Shown here piece after piece: positions 46,163-55,982 of a DNA stretch of 64,000 nt. Location of the stretch: assembly GCF_030272615.1 (NCBI RefSeq), contig NC_081415.1:264463925-264527924 (forward strand). Direction: 5' to 3'. Under the pieces are notes generated by a model. That model ran no database searches and had not been told where the DNA came from. It saw nothing but the letters and a program-made list of their open reading frames with translations. Origin of the DNA: Cryptomeria japonica (taxonomy: Eukaryota > Streptophyta > Pinopsida > Cupressales > Cupressaceae). Both the position numbers and the translations under genes were made by a program. Every line of letters starts with the position of its first letter. Position 1 is the stretch's first letter.

Positions 46163-46961
46163 TTTTAGGATTCCCACAGATACTGAGAGGGGGGGGGTGA
46201 ATCAGTATCTAATCGGTGAAATGAATTTCTTAACTTAAAACATGTAGAACATAGTATAACAGTGTATCGGTATGCAAGAAATAATGCAATAAACAGAATT
46301 AAAAGCAACCACATGAAAAACACACCATAACACAATGATTTAATGAGGAAACCTGGTGTGGGAAAAACCTCGATGGGATTTGTGACCCACAATATTCACT
46401 TACTGGCTAATAAGAGAATATTAGTGCTACAAAAGGGGCCTGCACATGTAGGAAGGCCAATTTCCTAGAGCTCACTGCTCAATGGGAAGTCTCACTGACT
46501 TACAATGATGGATTATACAAATCCAATATCTTGTACGGCTTTAGAATAGCATCTATAATGCTAGATCCAGTACCGGTTGCTGCTCTGCTTCTTACATAAA
46601 CCCTTAACCTATAATTTGCATAATAGGTCCGCCTTATTTCACCTAAATATAATCTTCTTACTTACTTACAAATGTTCTACAGTGATCTCTCTTATATAAG
46701 AGTCATTTTACAATGATGCCAAGTCGGCTTACAAAGATTTTACAATAATAAACAAAATATAATATAACAAAAATCTTGTCGGCCTCTGTGCTGGTATGCT
46801 TCCTTTCTCTGCCAGTGCCGGTGGTCTGAGTGTCGATGTAGAGTCTGATCTTGCTAGTGTTGGTGTAATGCCCTTCCGATGTCATAGGATTGTAAGGTTG
46901 CCATCAATGACAAAACCTTCAATCACCTACAATGTCTCATTGGAGTGTGCATATGCCAACA
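46163..46961 (-). repeat. 3' LTR of B2 (799 bp)
   Basis: On the - strand TGTTGGCATATGCAC .. GAATCCTAAAA (final CA decayed to AA). Homologous to the B1 LTRs. Confidence 0.9.
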
Positions 46962-47173
46962 ATCTCCCCCATTAGCATTGATGGAAACACTCATGAGAAA
47001 ATTCAAAAGTGTATCCAAAACTTGTAATCCAAAAATGTTTCCAAAAATATGTTACTTAAAATATAAGAACTCCCCCTGAGTAGATAAGTTTTTTGCCGGT
47101 TATTTTCTCATACTACTACTCCCCCTTTGGCATCAATGACAAAGGTTAACAAGATGTCAGTAGAGTTGTAGTC
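46962..47173 (-). promoter_or_regulatory. B2 triple G-rich block with PPT
   Basis: On the + strand tctcccccatt (46963-46973), actccccctgag (47069-47080) and ctccccctttgg (47119-47130). The first is the PPT; one base in its purine run has changed. Confidence 0.8.
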
Positions 47174-50100
47174 TCAACTTTGTAACTGGGTGGTTACAAT
47201 TTGAAAAAGATCTCCCAAAATCAAGTTTATACTTTACATAAACTTCTTGCTATCCTTTATTGTTGTCCCTATTCTTTGAACTGTACCGGTGAGGTGCCGC
47301 ATATGCTCTATCGGTGTTCTATGTCCCTGTACTAGTGCCTCAGATATTTCCTTCCATAATGATGCTAGATAGTCCAATTTTGGACTTAGTCTTAGTCTCA
47401 AATTCTTTGCCTTATTTACTATTCTCTCCTTTTCTCTTTCTAACTTAAGTAACTCTTCCTCAAAACTTGTTATCCTTTGCTCAAAAATTGATAATGTATC
47501 AGGTGAGTTAACAAAATTGTCTGCAAGTTTATTGATTTCTTCTTGTACCTTGCTCATTTTCTTATCTATGCCTACTATTAAGAAGTTTGTCTTGCAAGTA
47601 TCTTTGTACAGAGTTTTAAATTCCTTCAATAAGTTACACAGTTCTGGTAGAAGTGTGTCAAATTCTCTAGTACACTTCTTTATCTGATCTTCAAAGAATT
47701 TTTGCTTTTCAATTTCTACGTTATTCTTCAATGTCTCTTCCTTTATTTGCTCAATAGTCACTATGTTCTCAGTGATGTATTTACACAAAGTATCAAGTTG
47801 TTTTAAAGAATCCTTATTGTCTATGTTATAGTTAGGAGCTATTACCTTCAAAATTGGGATTGCATCATCTATAGCTTTATAAGCTTGTGAACTACAATCG
47901 GTTATCTTTTTTATGGAGTCAAAAAGTACTTCAGTTACATTTGTTGATTTGTAGCCTGTTGAGGAGGAACCAACATTCTGAATTCTGCTGGTGGAGGAAG
48001 TAACCAAGCTTGTAGTGACCTCTGGTAGGTCAGTCTGTGTTTCCATTTCTTTAAGCAATGTTTTTTGATCTTCTCCTGTTGCCAGTGGCATTGTTTCCAT
48101 GTGAACCCGTTCCTCTTCTGGAGCCTGTTGCTCTGCTTGTCTCTCTGTTTGTTGCTTTGTTTTAGTCTCAGTCTAAGTCTTTACCTGTTGCTCTGTGTTA
48201 TCAACTTAAACTTTCCTTTTAGTATTGTCAATGTTGTCAGTTGTCAGTGGCTCACTAGCCATATCTGTTTTGCCTGTTGTATCTTTGTCTATCACAATGT
48301 TGACCTTTTGTGTATCAACATCAACTGTATATAGTACCTCAGGATTAGGATTAGTATCCTTTATGTCCATACTTTCATCTGCCGCTTGATCTTCAGTAGT
48401 TGTTATCGGTGATGTAATTTGAGGCGGTGGGGATAAGTTATCTTTTACTTTGATACTCGGAGGTTCACCAACCTTTCATTTTCCTTTGTCTCTCTCCTTC
48501 TAGTATACCTTTAATGGTTTGGGGTTCCTGTATTCTTCCTATTTTTCTTTCTCAACAAGAAATATGTCCCATACATTTTTTGTTTCCTCTGTTACTTCAT
48601 TCATTCTTCCAACCATTAATGCAATATGTCGGTGTGCAGTAGAGAATACTGACCGGTTGGCTTCTGCAATTAAGTCATCCATCTCCTTAGGTGAGTTTAC
48701 TGGATAAACATCAAGTAACTTTTCAATTTTGATCTTCTTATCAAGCTCTACAACAACTTGTCTTCTTGCTTCCAGTCTTTTGAACAATTCATCTGGTAGA
48801 TCATCTATTACTTCCATTAAGAAGTTCTTATAGATGTCCACATGTAAAATAACACTGTTTTCAACTTGTTCTTTGTCATTTGCTGACAGTGTATCATAGA
48901 CCTTTCCTATGTTTTTGAGTTTCCCTTCCTTTGTGATTTCATATAGCAATTTATCAAGAGGGGCCAAGTTTTGTTTAGTCTTCTTCTTGTTTGGTGTCAA
49001 CCTTTTCTTTGGTGTTGTCTTTCTAACAGGAGACCTTACTGCCTATTGTTTCTGTCTAGTCCTTCTAGGCGAAGGTGTGGATGCCAGTGAAGGATCCCTT
49101 TTCCTTACAACTCTTTTGAAAGTTGTAGGCATGTCACTCTCTGAAGTAGCTACTGGTGATAGGTGAGTTTCAGGCTATAGAGTTCCCAACTCATCCTCAG
49201 TGATACCGGTTTGTTTTAATACATCTTCTTTAATAGCCTTAGCCTGTCTAGAACCTCTTCTCACAACTACTTCAACCTTTTTCACTCTCTTCTTAGCACT
49301 AACAAATACTTCTTCCTTAGATTCATTTGGTGCTTCTAGAAGTGCTTTAGCATAGGTCTCAATTATATGATCATCAGTCTCATAACCCATCTCTATTACC
49401 CAGATTATTCTTGGGATGACTGCTTCCATCCAGATCTCATCCTTTTTTATTACAAAACATATATCATCCTTGTATTTGTTGACAATTTTCTCTGATAGTC
49501 TGATTCTTTTTTTCATCCTAACCTTTAGTGCTTGAAAATACTCATGAATGTTCTTTTCTTTGTTCTCACCCATGTTATTGAATAGGTCTGTTAACTATTT
49601 TCCTACTAGTATATCAAATCCAAGGTTCTTGCTGCCTATACCAGGAACCTGTTTGGTTATGTGTAGCATCAATCATACAAGTAGTTTTCTAAATCTAAAA
49701 GTTCCTTTTTTATCCTTCTTGATTTTTCCTAAGTTATCAATCAACTCATCTTTTAACTATTCACATACATCAATTTTTACATTGTCTTTAACCATGTCAT
49801 AAGCACTTTTAATGCATAAACTAGAAACTGAGTTAAGTCTATTTGCATGAGTTGCTTTGTACCCTAAAATCATGCTAACAAATCTCACATTTATATCAGA
49901 CACATCATTAACTCTCAGAGACCTTCTGTCCAATGTTGCACCAGTTAAGTTCATTACTAGGTCATTGGAGACCTTCTTAGTTTTGTCTGGTCTGTTACCG
50001 GTGGTAGGTAACCCTGTTATTGCTTTCACAGCTTCCTTTGTTATTTTGTGTACTAAATCAAGCCAAAAGAATGAACCATGTACCCTGCTTAAAACTATCA

Positions 50101-50437
50101 TAATCACCTCCTTGGGAAATTCAGGAATGTAGAGGATTTCAGTGAATCCTAGGGTTTCAACAATTTTATGTTCAGGTTTTACATTGCCGGAATTGTCACA
50201 TATAATAGTCTTATACATGCTTTTGATTTCTTCATCTCCTAATTCCTCTATGTTGCAATGAATATATATTCGGGGGTCTTCTGCGAAAACAACTCCCTTT
50301 GGAATTTGGGAAAAGGCACCTACATTGTCATCTTTCTTGGCTACCTCGGGAACTAATTGAAATACGGGCCTAGGGCATTTTATAACCTCGACTACTGTAG
50401 GGTTTGCTATGAATTCAGGTGTAGAGAAGGATGCCAT
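47174..50437 (-). pseudogene. B2 ORF2, 1,088-codon unknown protein broken only by stops
   Basis: From ATG 50437 (MASFSTPEF) one frame runs 1,088 codons to 47174 with roughly ten stops and no indel. Several stops are explained by single G-to-A or C-to-T changes, such as CE-stop where B1 has CEW. N-terminal about 400 residues: IYIHCNIEEL, VLSRVHGSFFWLDLVHKIT, LTGAT, MILGYKATHANRLNSV, MGENKEKN, RIRLSEKIVNKYKDDI, EMGYETDDHI. Middle: basic linker (KKRVKKVEVVVRRGSRQAK, about 49,250), then a domain with PLDKLLYEITKEGKL, LFKRLEARRQVVVELDKKIK. C-terminal about 300 residues are helical and charged (KLEREKERI). No signal peptide, membrane span or catalytic motif. I do not recognise the family. Confidence 0.85.
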
Positions 50438-50783
50438 GATGATAAATACCTTTTTCTACCTTTGGATGGATTGATTGTTTGAAGTGCTTCGCCCCTTTTC
50501 TTGAAATTCCTTAGCTCTACAAATTTCGCGCTCTTCGAATGTTTGAAATCTCGGTGAAGTGAAATGGAACCAAAACCACAAATTTATAATGTTTATTTTG
50601 CCATCTACCACATTTAATGTATGTTGGTTAAGTAGTCACTTAACATTGTCTGATGGTATAGAATTAATTTCTAACTTCTCACCATTAACTGAGGGAATTA
50701 TAGCATATGTCTCATTGATTGCCAAACCCTCAAGAAAATTTTCTTCAATTTGATGAAGAGCTTCCTACCGGTGGAGTATTACT
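50438..50783 (-). other. ORF1-ORF2 spacer of B2
   Basis: 346 bp without coding support. TATA-like ATTATAAATT on the - strand at 50581-50590, about 145 bp before the ORF2 start. Confidence 0.6.
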
Positions 50784-51905
50784 CTATCTTGTTGGTGAAG
50801 CATCACTCTGTCCTACCAGTGAAGTGTTGATCGGTTCTACCGGTGGAGGACTATTCCCAACAATATTTAGGTCTGACTTTCTAATCCATTGTTTTGAGAA
50901 TTCTTGATTAACCTCTTCAACTTTTTCTTTTCCTTTCAAACTAGGACCTTTATTGTCTGTCAGTGATCCTTTACTTCTACAGAATTTTTCAATATGCCCA
51001 ATCTTGTCACATGCATAACAAGTCACATTATTCTTCTGAATAGCTTTCCCATAACCTATGTTGGTTTGTGTTCTACATTGATTAGATAGGTGTCCAAATC
51101 TTCCACAAACATAATATCTCACATTCATTCTGCAATTTTCAAAGTTGTGACCAACTTTGTTGCATTTTGAACATTGACCGGTGGGTGTGTTGATATTCTG
51201 ATAATTTCTAGATCTACATTCATTTGCTCTATGACCATACTTATTACAGTTAAAGAATTTTCCTTTGAATTTATAAGCATTAGGTTGCCTTATAGGTTTG
51301 CTATGATCCTGTGTATTTGCAATACCGAAGCTTTCACCAACTTCAAAGCCAATTCCAGAAGTGTCACCTTTAGGTTTTTGATTTTTTAGCAAGTTACCAA
51401 GTTCCTCTGAGCTTTTCTTGAATTTCTCTTTATGTTGATTTGCAGTATCTAGTTCTCTTTCTAAGACTTCTTTCTGCATCATCAGTTCATTGGAGTCATT
51501 CTGAGTGTGCATCAGTTCTGTCTTCAACAAATCATTTTCATAGCTAAGTCTTGTGTTCTCATTTGCTACATCACTTAGTCTTCTGGTCAAATCTTCTTCA
51601 TTCTTCTTTCTATCCTCAATTTCTTTAGAAAATCTCATAGTCATATACTACATCTCATTCTTTATTGGCATGTTCTCTTATTTCAGCTTGTTTATCATAT
51701 CATTAAGTGATTCCTTTGCATCATTCTCATTTTGCATCTTTTCACAAAGTTCTCTTCTCTTGTTTCTTTAAATAGTAAGATTTTCTTGAAGTGCCTGAAT
51801 GATATCCTGGGCTGCCTTTAGATCATCTTCTAGTTTGATATTTTTCAGTTTCTCTGCATCATAGTCTGAGAGAGCTGCTTCTAGTTGCTTCATTAGATTT
51901 TCCAT
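50784..51905 (-). pseudogene. B2 ORF1: coiled coil plus four CCHC knuckles
   Basis: 374 codons in one frame from MENLMKQLEAALSDYDAEKL (51905), with a few stops (near 51,768, 51,690 and 51,645). Residues 1-160 are heptad-rich with E/K/L/N, probably coiled coil. Knuckles: CNKYGHRANEC (first Cys replaced), CSKCNKVGHNFENC, YVCGRFGHLSNQC (first Cys to Tyr) and CYACDKIGHIEKFC, at 51,280-50,970. The tail is Pro/Ser-rich. Likely an RNA-binding assembly protein; this is inference from the knuckles. Confidence 0.85.
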
Positions 51906-51962
51906 CTCTACCGGTATCAAGATCTTCCTCAAGCTGTTAGGCTTCTGAAAATAGAGGACCAA

Positions 51963-51976
51963 GCTCTGATACCAAT
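51963..51976 (-). promoter_or_regulatory. primer-binding site of B2
   Basis: ATTGGTATCAGAGC on the - strand directly after the LTR end CCTAACA; complementary to the initiator tRNA-Met 3' end. Confidence 0.9.
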
Positions 51977-52774
51977 TGTTAGGATTCTGACAGATATTGA
52001 GAGGGGGGGATGAATCAGTATCTAACCGGTGAAATGAATTTCTTAACTTAAAACATGTAGAACATATTATAACAGTGTACCGGTATACAAGAAATAATGC
52101 AATAAATAGAATTAAAAGCAACCACATGAAAAACACACCATAACACAATGATTTAATGAGGAAACCCGGTGTGGGGAAAACCTTAGTGGGATTTGTGACC
52201 CACAATATTCACCTACTAGCCAATAAGAGAATATTACTACTACAAAAGGGGCCTGCACATGCAGTAAGGCCAATTGCCTAGAGCTCACTGCTCAATGGAA
52301 AGTCTCACTGACTTACAATGATGGATTATACAAATCCAGTATCTTGTACTACTTCAGAATAGCATCTATAATGCTAGATCCAGTACCAGTTGCTGCTCTG
52401 CTTCTTACATAAACCCTTAACCTATAATTCGCATAATAGGTCTACCTTATTTCGCTTAAATATAATCTTCTTACTTACTTACAAATGTTCTACAATGATC
52501 TCTCTTATATAAGAGTCATTTTACAATGATGCCAAGTCGGCTTACAAAGATTTTACAATAATAAACAAAATATAATATAACAAAAATCCTCTTGACCTCT
52601 ATATTGGTATGCTTCCTTTCTCTGCCGGTGCCGGTGGTCTGAGTGTCGGTGCAAAGTCTGATATTGCTAGTGTCGGTGTAATGCCTTGTTGGTGCCATAG
52701 GATTGTAAGGTTGCCATCAATGACAAAACCTTCAATCACCTACAATGTCTCATTGGAGTGTGCATATGCCAATA
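51977..52774 (-). repeat. 5' LTR of B2 (798 bp)
   Basis: On the - strand TATTGGCATATG (TG to TA) .. CAGAATCCTAACA. By eye it differs from the 3' LTR at a few percent of positions, mostly transitions. Confidence 0.9.
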
Positions 52775-52779
52775 GAGAT

Positions 52780-53940
52780 CTCCATAATTGTATGAAGGAT
52801 GAAAATGTTCATATTGTTTTGCAGCACATAGGTCCATCAATGTAACTAGAGTTTCAATGTTATGTGAGAAGTTAGAAATAAAATGTTCACGTAATTCGCC
52901 CCATGATGTGATCTTCAGTGGGAGATGTGGAAATCACTCCAAGGCGATACCTTGAAGACTTTTTAGGAACAATCTCATTAGATAAGTGTCTTCACTTGCA
53001 AGCTATATACATGCAGTAAAAAATTCTCTGATATGATCTCTTGGATCACCTTTCCCTCATTATCTGTCAAATTTCGGTGTTTCAAAATGTGGTGGCAAAG
53101 ACACATGTATATTGTGTGATCAAAAGGATAAGGATGTAAGTCTTGCATTGTATAGCTATTTTTATCGTTAAGGGTTTGCATAGTTATCATCTGTTGCTAC
53201 AAATTCTATACTTGTTGGGTCAAAATATCCATTTGAGTCAATGATACACTTTGCACATGTATATTTCCCACAAAAGGATTTGTGGTAATATAACTAGGAG
53301 GTTGTTGAAAGGTACCATAACTATAATTCTGCGTGTTATGAGTTCTGCTAGGTACTGTGAAATAAGTGAATTGTGAACCAATGTGTGATTGGGTTGTCCT
53401 CATTGTATTAGTGGAATCTGGGTTTGTATTCTGATGACTGTATGTAGAACCTATGGAATAGGAAACCTATTGAGAGGCTATGATAGACTGCATTTGTGTG
53501 CTAATGTTCATTGTTGAGGATGATGCACTTGCTTGAGAACTCGCGTTTGACACCACATTTGTTTATGTAGATGATGTTGATGTAGTCTGGGAGAAACATG
53601 AGGTCATAGCTTGTGTTTGTATTGCATTTGGTATTTGACTGCTATTTGGACCTAAAGTAGTTCCTAATGGTAAGATCATTGTGACATCAAAATCTTTAGG
53701 TAACTTGGCACCATTTTGTATAACAACAAGAGATATCTATCCCTTTCATTGTGTAGAAGAGTGTTTAGAATCATAAGGACATGTAGGTCTTGTTGAGTTG
53801 TCTCAATTTCTTCATGTGTTAAGTTTTGTTGTAGCTCATGTATTATCGGCATGACATAGGGATTTGACTATTGATAACTTTTACTACTTCACATGTCCAT
53901 GTTCCAAGTTGGATTAACTAACAAATCATTTTTTGGGTCC
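52780..53940 (-). pseudogene. gypsy B gag, N-terminal segment
   Basis: ATG at 53940 (MDPKNDLLVNPTWNMDM). A Q/S/T/P-rich region follows (about 53,850-53,220), then MQDLHPYPFDHTIYM (about 53,150), KGKGDP-like text, DTYLMRLFLKSLQGIALE, ITSWGELREHFISNFSHNIE and LVTLMDLCA up to the B2 junction at 52,780. Frame changes and stops are present. It is parallel to gypsy A gag at 16731-18304 and 14743-15138. Confidence 0.8.
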
Positions 53941-54429
53941 ATTTTACTCTTTGCCTTTTGTGACCTTGTGACGAGCATTTATGACTCCTATATGAGGATG
54001 CTTTAGAACCTAATGCAAGATAACGATAAACTTGGATTATGAATGCAAGACTCTATACCTAAAAGAAAAGCATGTAACACTAGACCAAACTCTCTATTGG
54101 GGATTTGGACATGGGACTTGTTGAGTACTTCAAGATTTTTGCAATGTGAGTTTTTCAAGTTCTTGCCTAAGAAGTTCTACAACAATCTCCCTATCAATTC
54201 TATGGGCAATTTTATACTCTTTATCTAGATCACACTCAACTCCCATGTACTGAGGTGTACTTGTCTTTAATTACCAAGCCAAGTTATCTAAAGCATCAAT
54301 GATTTCTCATTGACCACCATTTGGCACTAGATTAGGTTGCTCGAAGGGGAGAAAACCATCACCTAGGAGACCCATTAGAACACATGGTATGAATTTCTAG
54401 GATGATTATGCAAATGATGACAGACTAAG

Positions 54430-54750
54430 ACAAACATATATGAGGTCTAAGCAAGGACTAATTATGACGATTATAAGGACGTAAAATTTTACAATGCAAG
54501 GATTTATGCAAATTTTGAGGATGTAAATGAGGATGATAACTAGGACATAAATGAGGACTATGCATGGACTTATGCAAATTATAAGGACGTAAATGAAAAT
54601 GATAATGAGGATGTAAATGAGGACTATGCATGGACTTATGCAAATTCTATGGACGTAAATGAGGATGATAATGAGAACGTAAATGAGGAATATGCATGGA
54701 CTTATGCAAATTCTAAGGATGTAAATGAGGACTATGCAAGGATGCCTATG
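54430..54750 (-). repeat. 66-bp tandem array in the gypsy B leader
   Basis: About 4.5 units; gcatggacttatgcaaatt recurs at 54562, 54628 and 54694 with a variant near 54495. The 143-codon Ile/Cys-rich - strand ORF across it (54406-54837) is a by-product of the 66-bp (22-codon) period. Confidence 0.85.
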
Positions 54751-55739
54751 GTCACAAGTATGTAAAATTTTGGAGTTTGTAGGACTGTCTGATGTTTCAA
54801 AGTAAAAAAAATTCAAATAACTCTGTTGGTAGGACAATTTTGTTGTTTTTCAAATCTGAGAACACTATTTGAAGATAGGTATAGCTGACTGAATTGTGCT
54901 CTGACAAACTCTAAGAATTCAGAAATACGCAAGGTAGGGCCTTAAATAGCCCAAATACTGACTCAATACTGGTTTGGCACAATGATACATTTAAAATCAC
55001 AGAAGACAATCTTAGGCTGGATATTGGAAAACATTCAAAGAGGCCTTTACAATAAAATACCGAAATAAGATAAACAACTAGAGAGTCTGGCAGCGCTGGT
55101 TCCACTCCACGACACACATTTCTCAGGAATGCTAGTCTCTCTTACCCTGAAGATCTGGAGAGCTTGTCACCGAGGGCTTTCTGTCTCATAATACAAAGTA
55201 CATGAAGGGTATCTATGGGGTATGATTCGCACTCCCAAAATCAATGAATGTGGTATTTGGGCTACTAAGTTGGTTCTTATTGTAAGTTTTGAGGGGTCTC
55301 GATGCAATGATGGATTCTCAGAGAAAGCCACTTAAGGCTTTAGTTAACCTTATCGATGTAGGGAAGGCCCCCACATACATGGAATTCACTCAACACTCTA
55401 GCTGCCTGACCAATATATTTATATAGAGGCTCAAAAAACCTACTCGAGAGTACACTAAGAGATTTGATATCCCCAACGCATCCCAATTTGAAGTACCTTT
55501 CTGGGGGGATGAAATCCCCAGTCAAAGATACCCCTCAGTACTAAAAAGAAAGAGTGGGTCTCATTATCACCTTTCCCTCTCTCCCAAGACATTGAAGGTG
55601 GGTGGAAAGGTAGTTAATGCAACAATAGGTCTACCCCAAACACAATAAAAAGTTGATTCCCTTAAAAAATTACAAAGTGTGATTTATTCTATTGATAAGT
55701 CTTATTCATATTCATTTTAAAGACCCAAAATTAGGTGTG

Positions 55740-55915
55740 AGATACGCATGTGCATGTCAATTTTAGAACACCAAACTGAAGTATGAAAGCATGCATGTCA
55801 ATTTTAACTAGATTTGTTTTAACCACCAAATTTAAGTGTGAAAGCATGCATGTCAATTTTAACTAGATTTGTTTTAAGCACCAAATTGAAGTCTGAAAAC
55901 ATGCATGTTCATGAT
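55740..55915. repeat. 55-bp tandem array
   Basis: Three units: gcatgcatgtcaattttaac at 55789 and 55844 and a variant at 55899, with a partial first unit at 55746. It lies upstream of the - strand TATA-like site, where LTR enhancers would be. Confidence 0.85.
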
Positions 55916-55982
55916 TTCTAAAATGCCCTTGTAATGATCTAGCCTTCTTTTTTATTTCGCCACATGCTGCAAATTGGGAATT

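Larger units (their letters stand above)
46163..52774 (-). mobile_element. non-autonomous LTR element B2, best-preserved copy
   Basis: 6,612 bp on the - strand with a perfect TSD (gagat, 46158-46162 and 52775-52779). LTRs 52774-51977 and 46961-46163, PBS 51976-51963, ORF1 51905-50784, ORF2 50437-47174, PPT beside 46961. Both ORFs are free of frameshifts and broken only by stop codons. There is no room for and no trace of pol. It splits gypsy B gag. Confidence 0.9.
53941..55982 (-). other. gypsy B leader and probable 5' LTR region
   Basis: Non-coding. It contains two tandem arrays (listed separately) and a - strand TATA-like CCTCTATATAAATATATT (55412-55428), which suggests an LTR promoter on the - strand. 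LTR limits are not resolved: a possible U3 start TGACAAATTCCC lies at 55987, and no PBS could be fixed (TGGAACCAGCGCTGCCAG at about 55,110 is a weak candidate). This region does not resemble the TGTAGACACC-type LTR at 27602-28909, which conflicts with that LTR being gypsy B's own 3' LTR. Confidence 0.5.

Noticed and set aside
47174-50437. ORF2 considered as an envelope-like gene
   Set aside because: No signal peptide and no hydrophobic membrane span; env-like genes follow pol, which is absent here.
54406-54837. 143-codon Ile/Cys-rich ORF resembling a membrane protein
   Set aside because: It is generated by the 66-bp tandem array; the period is a multiple of three.
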